From Prinia subflava (taxonomy: Eukaryota > Chordata > Aves > Passeriformes > Cisticolidae), in contig NC_086266.1 of NCBI RefSeq assembly GCF_021018805.1, positions 7,254,001-7,318,000 on the forward strand: 64,000 bases of DNA, read 5' to 3'. The translations under genes were made by a program, and so were the position numbers. The notes under the pieces were generated by a model. It did no database searches. It was not told the origin of the DNA and worked only from the letters and a program-made list of their open reading frames with translations. Below, one piece after another: positions 23,963 through 35,222 of the stretch (position 1 is the stretch's first letter; each line of letters starts with the position of its first letter).

Positions 23963-26374
23963 AGTTTAAACTCATGCAGTTCATTCCATGGACAGATATT
24001 TAAATCCACATTTCCCCTCAGCTGAGGGAGAGTGGTGCCTTTTAGGAGACTGCATTTGGAGCAGTAGGAAGGTTAACACAGTTGTACTCACAGAGTTTCT
24101 TACATCCCAATAGAAAACAAATATGATTTCCAAGGCTCAAAAGTAATTTGTGAATGATGTTAATGTTCAAGCAGCTCTGTCACATCTTTTTGGTCAGTGT
24201 TATCTACAAAGCTTCTTATTTTCATAAGGCATCTCTTCATCCTATATTTCAAAACAAACCTTGTACTGGAGTAATTAGTGGGGCCAAATTGAAATGATTG
24301 AAAACTGTTTGGGATGAAATTACCCCCATGTCCTCTGCTTTAGGATCTCCTGCACCCTTTCTGTGTCTGCACTTGAGAAGATTGGTTTTCTCCTTGCCTC
24401 TGTCTCTGTGAGACTTGAATCCCAAACTCCTGCAGTGGGATCCAGGGATGGTAAAGTCACCCTGGTTTATCAGTTTGGTCACCAGCAGAGGTTTTGGAGC
24501 CCAGCGTGACTCAGAGTGTTGCTAAAATCTCTACATCAGAGCCTCATCCCAACCATGGAAAATAAACTACATCTTGGAATGAAGTTCATTCAGAAGCTGG
24601 AATCTGGGAACATCTGGGAATTGGCTTAGTTTGCCTCTGGGAGGGCTTGAGTACCAGCAGCTAGGGAGTGATTCAGTGGCAGCAACAGGTTGTTCCTCAA
24701 AGATTTAACTCTGCTTGTGGTGCTTCCAGGGATAAGGAAATAGTTTCTCCTGATCATTTTGAATAAATGCTTGCTGAACACACAAATAGCTAATGTAAAA
24801 GGAATTTAAATGTGTTATCCAGAAACAGCTCCCTTCTATCTCCCCATTCTTTCTCTGTGGAAAGAATCAAGAGCAGAGCCTGTACCCAGTACAGAGTCAC
24901 TGCTTTGCACCTGGCTGAATCTGAGGCAAAAATGATCCAAAGGATGAAGTGGGAGGATGTGAAATCTGCCAGGTCACTTAAAATGTACATCTTTAAAACT
25001 GGAGAAGTAATTCAGATCATTAAGAAGAGTAATAGTAATAAACCCGCAGATAAAGGAACACATTTATCTTGAGCTAGGGAAGTGCAGAACTGGCTGAATT
25101 ATCTCATTCACAGAGGCCTTGTTGAACTCGGTGCCCAGAAACATTCTGGAATTATGGAGTGACCTATTTTGATTTCTCCAGGGGATGCAGGAGCTGCCTC
25201 CTCAGTCACCTTTGTGCAGGAGTTGCCCTGATTAAGAGGCACCACAATGGGAACTCCTGCTAAACTTATGGCACTGCCATGGAGCTGCCTTTTCACTGAG
25301 GGCATTTGCATTTAAATGGGGAAGTCAGAGACACTGAAGTGCAGCGGTGGTGCCAAGGGACAAAGCATTAATCACTGAAAACTGAGCTGCCTACCCCATT
25401 GTGCTGCCACATCTGGAATGTTCACCTGGAAGGGACAAGGCATCTTCACCTCTAATCCATAGATCCTCCAAATACAATTCCATTCCTGTACAGGAGACCT
25501 TCACTTTCTCCTCAACATGCTTTTAAGACACCCTTAGTTTTACTTTTTAAATGACTGGAGGCAAATTTCAGACAGAAAAACCTTAAAGTATTCATGACAT
25601 TTGTTCAGAGCCACGGAGGGTTTAGGCACAGGCAATCCTCATCTGCCGTCACCAAAAGGCATTGATGGAGTCTGGGGGACTGTGGTGAAAGGAGGTATTT
25701 CTTATTTTCATACCTGCTTTGTTGGAAGAATGTAATTACTATAATATCAGAAAAATCTATAGACAAATCACCTCCCAAACACTTTTAAAGTCACCCAAAG
25801 ATGCCGTGGATAATCTTATTTTTCATTTCTTTTGCCAGCTAATGATACAATGGAAATTGTCACAGCCAAGTTAGAATTTTTCATGAACTACCAGGTAGCA
25901 AAAAGTATTTTGTGGACTGGTTTGTGTGCATTTGTAAATGCACTTCCACTCTTCAGCAGAAGAGTTAAGAAATAAGAATTTTTGTGAACTTATAGAATCT
26001 GGAAATACTGATTACCTGACCTATTTGGAATGAGATTGCATCAAGGCCTGTGAGGGTGCAGCCTGAAGCAATGACAGCTCTGACATCCCAATTAGGCAAT
26101 GGATTGCAATAAGGGTGGAAAGCAAAATTTCCCCCGTAAGGCAAATTAAAAAAAATGATCCAGATTGTTTTTAAAAAATAAAGAGACAAGTACTGAGAGA
26201 TGACAAAGTAATCAGTGCTAACTTAGACTGTGCAGAACAGAATATTGGTGAGTTTAGCATCTGAGCAGTCAGGTGCGCTCATGTGCCTTCCCCACGGGGG
26301 GATCACTTGACCCAAAGCTGCCAGAGCAGTGTCAGCCCCACAGGACAGAAGCTGTGGGACAGCAGTGCCTTTGC
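23963..26374. other. Intergenic DNA, no gene seen
   Basis: No exon, RNA gene or element border recognised. Confidence 0.45.
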
Positions 26375-26379
26375 CAGAC

Positions 26380-27109
26380 TGGCTTGGGTTGCGTAACAAA
26401 AAAAAAAAAAGTGTATTCTATTTCATCTGTAGAAAGCAGCTGGGGATGGTTTCTCTTTTCTTTATCTCTTGTAACTCCAGGGGGAGGAGGGCGGATGCCT
26501 TCTGATCACAGCCCAGCTGTTAAACCAGGTGGGGCAGGGTTTGTGATCTCTGTCACCACTGCCCACCCTCGGGGATATCTTCTGTTCATGGGCCATTGAG
26601 GCTCACAGTGACTGACACATTCCATCATCCATTGGGAGATGGAACACCCAGGGGGAGGAGCCAACCATTCCTACCCAGATAAAAATGGGGACACAGGGAC
26701 CCCAGACATTCCTCTTTGCCACTGGATTCCCAGAGGAAGACTGGACCCATCTCACCACCACTGAACCTGTCTGCAGGATCATCTCTGCTCCAACAGAACC
26801 ACATCTGTCACTGCAGGAGGATTTATTTGGACTGCTCCCAACACCCTGAACAGGGTGTCAGGTCGTATTCCTGACTCCATCAGGGTTTTCTAGGGTTTTG
26901 TTTTGTTTGCTTGTTTGTTTGTTTTTCTACTACTACATTTGTATTTTTAATATTCCTAGTAAAGAACTGTTATTCCATTTCCCAGAACTTTGCCTGAAAG
27001 CCCTTAACTGCAAAATTATAATAATTTGGAGGGAGGGGGTTTTACATTCTCCATTCCAAGGGAAACTCCACTTTTCCCTGGCAGACACCTGTCTTTCCAA
27101 ACCAAGACA
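26380..27109 (-). mobile_element. LTR element B (same family as A, inverted)
   Basis: A 730-bp element reading TGTCTTGGTTTGG...AACCCAAGCCA on the minus strand. Flanks CAGAC (26375-26379) and CACAC (27110-27114) match at four of five bases, consistent with an aged 5-bp target duplication. A 38-codon stretch translates identically in A and B, so the two copies are close relatives. The opposite orientation and different target sites show independent insertions, not two ends of one provirus. Confidence 0.82.
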
Positions 27110-27114
27110 CACAC

Positions 27115-30105
27115 TCAAACCCTTTGGCTGCTCCTCAGGCACAGATGACGTGCAATATCATTGCAGATTTAGAGATGAAAGGCTGACCAGGGATTTATTT
27201 AACAGCCTGGGTTGCACAATGAACCAAAGTGGCTTTTGTTACCTCGGCTCAGATGTAACTCCACATCACTGATGAAAAGTTCCTCTGAGGTGATCCTGGC
27301 AGCTTTTCTCAGTAGATTAGGGCTAAGCTTGACAAGCACTCTCTAGCTTGTCCCCAGCAAAGCTAAATGGCCAAGTCAGGAATATTTCCACCTGGCCAGA
27401 TTAAATTCTTTGACTGTAGAGGGGTGGAGGCAAAGGCTGAGCTGGCCCCTGTGCACTCCCCATGAGTTCAGACAGGTGCCTTGAACAATTCCAGGCTTTC
27501 CAAAAATTTTAAAGGCTCCTTTTCTAATGGCTTGTGCTTTGCAGAAATCTTGTATTTCAGGAGCTTCAAATCTGGGACCTGCAAAGGTTCACTTGACACT
27601 GGAGCAGCACCTGGGTGCTGCAGCTGCTGGCAGAACAAAGTTTGGGTGGAAACTGCAGTGCTCAGTCCTCCACCAAAATAAACCCTGGCTTAGGGCACAC
27701 AGGATAAAACAGGATAAACAGGATAAAACCCATCAGGATCAAACCTAACCCAGGGAAAACCAGCTACCCTCAGCTTTCATGGATCCAAGGGATGTGCATG
27801 GAAATGGCTGTTCCAGGGAGGAATGGGAGAGCTGCTGTTTGAGAGGAGTTGAACACAGCTCAGCCTGGGCTTGGTTCATCCCTGAGATCAGACAGGAGCC
27901 CCCAGCAGCGCTTCAACATTCCAGCTGGGAGTGGGTGAGGCTCCAGCACACACTGTCCTCTCCGGAGGGAGGAGTTTCATTTCCAGCCTCAGAGGCCCAT
28001 TGCAGCTCAAAATTCCAGATAAGCTATATTTATCTGAGGGATCTTCAGTTTGTCTGCTTTGCTCAAGGTCTTTTTGAAGTCAGTCCATCTTTCAGGAGAG
28101 ATTTGGAGTTTCACAGAGACTAAACACAAAGAACTCCCATTTGAACAGCTCTACCTGTGGCATGAATGAATTCCTTTGAATTCCTTTTAAAACCTTTTAA
28201 TTTATTACAAGGACCCAAAACACAAAGAGAGATCACAGATCCCACCAGTGGAGGACTTACCTGAGCTAGATAATTACGAGTACAGAAAATATTAGAATAA
28301 TTGCTGAAAGAAAGCCCCAGCTGTTATATAAAGAAAGGCATTGACTATTAGCAATATTCTTCGGGCCATTTTACTTTAATTACATTTCATTTTACTCCAT
28401 AACACTTCCGTAAAGTAAATTTGGAGTCTTCTTTATTTTTTTTCCAACCCCCTAGAACTCAATTAACAGCCTTTGTCTTCAAAGTCTTGGACAGAAGAGT
28501 TTAGAAACTGAAATAAAGACGCTCATTGTAACCCACAGAAGGTGCAGTTTCCACCTGAACTCTCCCCCAGCCAGTTTGGCAGTGTCAGGACTGAATTCTC
28601 ATTGCTTTGACTGTGCTTGTGTTACACTGAATTAGTTACAGTCCAGAGGGCACTTTTAAATCCCATCTCCAAACATGAAGATTAAATATTACTCAGGAGC
28701 TTTCTGCAGTTTAGAAGACAATTTTAGAAAAAGTCACCAACCCAAACCAAACAAATTCAAGTCCCCGGTGAATTCTGGGCCTCAGAAATGATTTTGTGCC
28801 ATTCCATGTGAATTTTTGCATTCAGCCCATTTTAGACCTCACTGGTTACAGTGGTGATGCTGCTCCAAGAGATTTCTCATCAACTTCTCATTTCTCTTTG
28901 AAGCTACAAGTTTATTTTGAGCTGATATTTTAAAATTAACTCAATTATTAGATATTGAGGTAGGCCTCAGGTCACAGTAGCCTGCTTTTCATTAAATATA
29001 ATCACTGTTTTGAGAGCTTGGCATTTTAAAACACTTCATGACAGAAAAACTCCCAATCTCTTAAGCATAAAGATCAGAATGAAAAATTATTTTCTACAAG
29101 CTCAAACCTTTCCTGCCTCTCTCCTCCTCCATAACTTCTCCTAGAGGTTAACCAAATTTGAGGGGTGAGGAAGAAAATTTAAAAATATCCTGTCCACAGT
29201 AACATAAGCACCTGCAATCTTGAAGAAGGACATTTAAGCATAGATACAAAGGTATTATTAACACTGCTGACCTGGGTAATAGAATGCTGAGAATATCCCA
29301 CCCACCCTGGCTCTGTAGGAAGGAGAAAGGCAAAGCAAAGCCTGGGAAAACTGGGTTTTCCTGAAGGAAGGGACCTGAACTTTCTAATGTTTCAGCCAAA
29401 AAATGGCGAGTAAGGTACTGATAAACCTTTTCATTCATTCCCACTTATTTGCACAAAAGTCCTAAAAGAAAGAGGCCCAAAGCTCCTTTGGGAATGCAAT
29501 GTGCAGCCCCAGTTTGGCAGGCTGTGGGAGCTGAGGCTGGGTACCAGGGGTAGAATTTGTGGGAATGAGGGCTGAGGAACAGGAAGGACAGGGCATCGAG
29601 CTTGGGCTTCTTCATATTGGGCTAAAATTCTTAATTCTACCTTTAAAAAATTATTATTATTATTATTTAACTTTTACCTTTTCCATTTAGAAATAGTATC
29701 TTGGACAGACCCATACTGTCAGGGAAGGAGGGATGCATAATCTGTAGGTTTGTGGTCTTTCCCTGATTTCCCATCAGTTCTGGTTATGTCAAACTCTCTG
29801 TGTGTCAGGAGGGGCTGTCCGTGTGTCTGTCAGCCCCTCCTCTGAACTGCCAGACACCAACCCCGAGTGTGGCTCACGGAGAGCCCAGACTGTCACCTCT
29901 GAGCCTCTGAGCACTGCCGAGTGCAGGGGGAGCCTCAGAGGGGCTCAAACACGTGTCAAGAATCCTCCACGGGGTGATGCCAACAGCATAAATGAAATTA
30001 AACAGGCAAATCTAGCCTGGCTTTCACTGCACTGGGTATGGGACGTTCCTGGGTGCTCAGAGCCCCTGGAAGCCTCTTCCCAAAGCTGCTCCTGGGCTTT
30101 CCACT
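27115..30105. other. Intergenic DNA, no gene seen
   Basis: A short AGGATAAAAC-type tandem repeat at about 27700-27740 and a small (TTA)n run near 29650. No exons seen. Confidence 0.45.
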
Positions 30106-30107
30106 TC

Positions 30108-30343
30108 GATTTTATTTTATTTTATTTTATTTTATTTTATTTTATTTTATTTTATTTTATTTTATTTTATTTTATTTTATTTTATTTTATTTTATTTTAT
30201 TTTATTTTATTTTATTTTATTTTATTTTATTTTATTTTATTTTATTTTATTTCTTTTTAATTTTATTTCTTTTTTATTTTATTTTATTTCTTTTTAAAGT
30301 TAATTTTTAAAATTTTTATTTTATTTTATTTTATTTTTGATCC
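30108..30343 (+). repeat. (TTTTA)n pentanucleotide microsatellite
   Basis: Pure TTTTA for about 142 bases (30110-30251, about 28 units), then interrupted units to about 30343. Frames reading FILFY on the plus strand are artefacts of the 5-base period. Confidence 0.97.
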
Positions 30344-30347
30344 AAGC

Positions 30348-31025
30348 CGCGCTGCAGTTGGCAGAACTCTCTCCGTGTCTCACGGAAACAGCGAAGTGGG
30401 TCCTGTGTCCGCGGGGAGCTGTCCCGGTTGTGGGCGGTGCCCTGCAGGAGCAGGGATCCAGGATCGCTGTGACTTTCCCGGTGCCACCGCTGGATGTCCC
30501 TGGGAGACCGGCGCTCCGGGGCACTGCGGCATTCCCGCATCCCGGCGGCGATGGAAGCCCGGGACAGCCCGGGAGGGCTCCGGGAGGGGACCAGGACAAG
30601 GAGCACCCCCGATCCCTCCCCGCTCTGCCCCGGGGAGCAGCGGGCCTGGCCCGAGCATTCCCACCTTATCCCGGGGGAAAGCGTTTCATAAATGCTGCTT
30701 TGCCTAAAGTCAATACACATTTTCTCCTCGATGCCCTAAAATAACAAGCACTAGGTGTAATTGTTTTGGCAATTGTAGCCAGGCACCTTTGGAGCAGGAG
30801 CTGGATTTGCCTGGATGGAGTTTTCTGCACACAGGGATTGCCCCGAGCGCAGGGAGCAGCGGGAGCGCCCCGGTGTTTGCTCACGGGGTGAAAAGAAGGG
30901 CTCTGCCCAACACTGGGGACTCCAGCTGGCAGAGATTTGCTCTGTTCTCCGAGCTGGAGCCATGGCAGGGCTGCTCCTGAGCTCTGCGGTGCTGGGGACA
31001 TCGCTGGGGTGTCGGGAGACAAAGG
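30348..31025. promoter_or_regulatory. Isolated CpG island between CDX4 and KDRL
   Basis: Positions 30348-30690 are strongly GC-rich with roughly 28 CpG by eye, and a weaker CpG-rich block follows at about 30840-31020. The island is abrupt, bordered by the (TTTTA)n array and a C-rich minisatellite. Frames of 94-135 codons overlap on both strands but match nothing. It may mark the promoter of an unrecognised transcript or a GC-biased repeat neighbourhood. The start of a coding gene cannot be supported. Confidence 0.55.
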
Positions 31026-31030
31026 CTGCG

Positions 31031-31752
31031 CTCATCCCTGCTCCTGCCCATTCCTGATCCTGCCTATTCCTGATCCTGCTCATCCCTGCCCATTCCTGCC
31101 CCTGCCCATTCCTGATCCTGCCCATCCCTGCCCCTGCTCATCCCTGCCCATTCCTGCCCCTGCTCATTCCTGATCCTGCCCATTCCTGCCCATTCCTGCC
31201 CCTGCTCATTCCTGTTCCTGCCCATTCCTGTTCCTGCCCATTCCTGCCCCTGCCCATTCCTGATCCTGCCCATCCCTGCCCCTGCTCATCCCTGCCCATT
31301 CCTGCCCCTGCTCATTCCTGATCCTGCCCATTCCTGCCCATTCCTGCCCCTGCTCATTCCTGTTCCTGCCCATTCCTGTTCCTGCCCATTCCTGCCCCTG
31401 CCCATTCCTGATCCTGCCCATCCCTGCCCCTGCTCATCCCTGCCCATTCCTGCCCCTGCTCATTCCTGTTCCTGCCCATTCCTGTTCCTGCCCATTCCTG
31501 CCCCTGCCCATTCCTGCCCCTGCCCATTCCTGATCCTGCTCACCCCTGCCCATTCCTGATCCTGCCCATTCCTGCCCCTGCCAATCCCTGCTCATCCCTG
31601 CCCCTGCTCATTCCTGCCCCTGCCCGTTCCTGCCCCTGCCCATTCCTGCCCCTGCTCATTCCTGCCCATTCCCACCCCTGCCCATTCCTGATCCTGCTCA
31701 TCCCTGCCCCTGCCCATTCCTGCCTGCCCATTCCTGCCCCTGCCCATCCCTG
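31031..31752 (+). repeat. C-rich minisatellite with 148-bp higher-order period
   Basis: About 720 bases of short units such as CCCATTCCTGCCCCTG and CTCATCCCTG. A longer block starting CCCATTCCTGATCCTG recurs at 31105, 31253 and 31401, an exact 148-bp spacing, before the order decays. The G-rich strand is the minus strand. Frames such as GRIRNGQGQEWAG on the minus strand are repeat artefacts. Confidence 0.95.
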
Positions 31753-34700
31753 CTGTGTGCCACTGCCTGCAGGACTGAACCTGCGGGGGATTTTGGGAGC
31801 AGAGAGCTTCCCTTTGGCCATGGAGCCCCAGGAACATTCCCTGCTCCCTGCTGGGCCTGTGCCTTGTCCAGTCCCCCATCCCTCAGCCAGTCCTGTCAGT
31901 GCTCCTGCTGCAGGGGCAGACTGGGGGACACAGCTCCCCATCCCACAACTGCAGTCACTGTCTTCTCACTGAAACAAATCTCTTTAATTGTTTATATTAC
32001 ATTCTGAATATATATTCAGATCTTCTGAACCTGTAATTATTTATTAGCTTCTGTAATTATTTATTAGCTAGGTGGGGATAAAAAAATTTTAAAAAAGAAG
32101 AATTATTGGTTTCAGATCAGCATGTGGTTCAGTAATGACTCCAGTTTTTCTCTAGAGGGGTAACAGAGTGAGTGACAATTCTGACAAACTTTTATTCTGT
32201 GAGGAAATACAGAAAACAAATTTAAATTCAGCTTCTGAAATGAAAGAAAATGGGACAAAATATCTATTAAAAAGAGTTAATATAAATGTACCTTCTGAGT
32301 GAATGTTGCCCTTATGATAATGTTGCTGTTTGCCTTTGTAATCAGGACTATTTTTACATAACCCACCTCATTTTTTTGCTCCTTGGTTCTTCAAATACTG
32401 TTCTCACTGCTTGAATTTGTATGTATGAGACTGTGTATGGCTACATCCACAATAATGCAGAATAAAGGCTACAAAGATTTGCTGGGCAGGAGATAAGAAA
32501 TTTACATTATTCGTCTGGTAAAGTAAGATGATAAAATAGTCCTAAAGAAGGCAAATTCATTTTATTCCATATGCCTTTGTGCCATTCACCTTGGGGAAAA
32601 TGAAATAGAAGACTCCAGTGATTATAAAAATAGCAGAGAAGTAGGATTACAGCGGTAGAACTTACTTATGCACTGTAATGCAAACCTATCCTTTTCCCTT
32701 CTCATCTGATATTTCCCGTGCACAGTCCAAGCAGGCAATAAATACTTGGGATTGTTTATCAGTGAGGTCATCCCCGGAATGGCCAGCTCATGGAATTAGG
32801 TCCTAATGAGATTATTAGGCCAGTGTTTATCTTGTGGGCTCTGAACAGCCGACATAAACTTAGACATTGTTATTTTGCTGTCAAGATTGTGGCTGAAGCT
32901 CATTTTCTTTTCCAAGACTTTAAATCTAATCTAATCTAGCCCAGCTCCCAGAATTAACAGGAGTGTTTGTGTTGTAGAAATCTTCATTCTGCACTGGGGA
33001 AAAATGAGCTTGAGCAGGTTGCTAGCCAACTGCATGCTTTGTACTGATCAGGGAAATGAAATACACTGCAAAGAAAAATCAAGATGAGAAGTGGGGTTCT
33101 CTTTTTGGATGTGTTTTCATCCAGCCTCGTTGTAAATGTGGTGATTTTAGATGAATAAACTTCCTTCCCCAGTGAGGTGAAGTCCTCTGTGGATAGACAG
33201 AATGCAAGAATTATGCAAGAATTCTGCCTTTTTATGGTGTTGATAAAGTGGAGCACAGCAGTGTTTGAACAAATCCCACTATTGAGCAGTTGAGATGAGG
33301 AAGTGCTGAAAGATTCTGTCTCCATGTAAAACCACAGGGGACTTTGGAAAAGCAATGTTCGGTTACACAAGGAGCAATTTCAATTTTCAGGGCCATTTCT
33401 CTGGAATCCATTTGACTTGTCTGTGGAATTATTTAAATGCACAAAATCAGAATTGACCAGAGAAGTTGTTTAATGAAGTCAACCACTGTCTGTGATTATG
33501 TTCCAGAGAATGAATATTAGTTATATTTGATCTTTATCCTCACTAAGACAAGAGTTCTTGATTCCTGAGTTTGACCTTCAATGCTGTTGAGAGGACCTGA
33601 GTTCTGCAGGATTCTGCATGAAGCCTTTTCTCAGAGCTAAATTTACTTTGTGCTGCTCCACTGAATTGTGGAAGAGCAAGCAAATGTTGATAATGGCTCT
33701 TTTGCATATTCCCTCCCCTGTTCCTGTCTCAAACACCTCCTCCAAGCATGCAGCAGAATGTGCTGGTAAAGAACCACTCCTCAGAATGCCAATTTTTGGA
33801 GTGTGGTCTCCGAAAACTTTTGGAGTGTCTCAGAAATATTTCAGTTCCTATCAGCAGTGCCGGGCCATAGCATGGCATTGTCCCTGCAGCTTCAGCCAGC
33901 ATTGATTTGGGCCAGCAGGGACTGATTTGTTCTGCAGAGCATTTCCTCAGCCACCTGCCTTTGAAGGTCTCAGGGCCAGTGCAGGATATGCAGAGATTTT
34001 TGCCTACCCAAAAATTCCCTTGTTTTTTTTATTCTGTTTCGAGGTGTGGAAGCTCTTTGAACTTGAACTTTTCCTCATTAGAGCTGAGTTACCGGAGAAT
34101 CAAATTTATCTCCAGGAAAAGCCATGGATTATTTTGGTTCCAGTTTTTCCACGATCTGTTCTGCTTACTTAGACCTTGAGTATTCAAACAACAAAGTTAA
34201 AGGAGCTTGGTGTCATGGGATGGTCAAGGCATTTATCCAAGGTGGGATTTAATCTCTTTGCAGTTACAGTTCATGTCCATACTGGTGTAACATCACATCC
34301 TGGTGTAAAATGAGCACCCTGTTCTCCAACATGTTCTCTCTCTACCATTTTTTCATTTGTTTTGTAGCATTTTGGGTTATTCTTTCCCTTAAGAATGAAC
34401 CTGGGAATAATTGTTGCCTTTTAGCATGGAGTTTCCTAGAAGTTTTTTCTTGAAAAAGCATTACTTTAATTGTTGTGAGATTAATAAGCAGGGAAAGGAG
34501 ATACAATAAGAGCTAATGTGTTCATATTTATAAAATCTTTAGACAGGCTCCAGTGAGTTCTCTAATTAACCACAGGAAGACTTTATGGGTGCTGAATAAA
34601 TTAACATAAAAAATAAAAGGCGTGGTCCATTAGAATGCCTGGAACCAGGCTATGTATTGTTGGTCTTGCAAACAGGGGTCACAAATGGTCAGGAGAACCT

Positions 34701-35010
34701 AAAATGAGGGCCTGGTTCCCTTTTCTTGTGTGACCAAACTCTGCTGGCTCACACTGATTTACAGTGATGTGAGAGCAAATCAGGTCTCCACTTCTTACAG
34801 ACTTAACAGAGTCCATTAAGTCTATTTTAGCTCAGTGAGTTTGTTCTTTTCAAAGATATTTTAAATCAGAAAAAACCCTCAGGACTCTTTAATGAAGGCA
34901 ATATGAGCAGTTTTGGAGGCTGAATTACCACACTGTGTGTGCTGCCTTAAAGAGCACTGAACCCCCCACGGGTGCTGTTCATTCCCTTACCCAGACAGGG
35001 CCAGGGCAGG
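31753..35010. other. Intergenic DNA, candidate non-coding regulatory stretch
   Basis: AT-rich, apparently single-copy DNA. It includes a 16-bp perfect palindrome CTGAATATATATTCAG (32004-32019), a tandem duplicate of TCTGTAATTATTTATTAGCT (about 32032-32071), and the homeodomain-site cluster at 32795-32819. The stretch from about 32300 to 32930 looks free of repeats and would be the first place to test for conservation. Confidence 0.4.
32795..32819. promoter_or_regulatory. Triple ATTAGG homeodomain-site cluster
   Basis: ATTAGG (32795-32800), CCTAAT (32802-32807) and ATTAGG (32814-32819) lie within 25 bases in alternating orientation. The middle site extends to CTAATG, the core bound by PDX/GSX-type ParaHox proteins. 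Function is inferred from motif only. Confidence 0.35.
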
Positions 35011-35222
35011 GTTGGGTTGGATTTCAGGAAGGTTCTTCCCCCAGAGGGTGCTGGCACTGCCCAGGCTCCCCAGGGAATGGGCACAGCCCCGAGGCTGCCA
35101 CAGCTCCAGGAGCCTTTGGTCAATCAGGGTGGGATTGTTGGGGTGCCTGTGCAGGGCCAGGGGCTGGACTGGGGATCCCTGTGGGTCCCTTCCAACCCAG
35201 GATATTCTGGGATTCCATGGGA
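35011..35222 (+). mobile_element. CR1 LINE 3' end
   Basis: Contains the avian CR1 3' hallmarks in order: GATTTCAGGAAGGTTCTTC, AGGCTCCCCAGGGAA, GCAGGGCCAGGGGCTGGACT, GGGTCCCTTCCAACCCAGGA, then a degenerate ATTCTGGGATTCC end from the ATTCTATG tail repeat. It is 5'-truncated, about 210 bases, and diverged. Confidence 0.85.

Noticed and set aside
23511..24025. Overlapping frames of 128-161 codons on both strands
   Set aside because: All are generated by the 25/31-bp minisatellite.
18971..27109. A and B as the two LTRs of a single provirus
   Set aside because: They are in opposite orientations and have different target duplications, and no viral internal genes lie between them.
29802..30310. Frames ending in FILFY repeats
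   Set aside because: Translation of the (TTTTA)n microsatellite.
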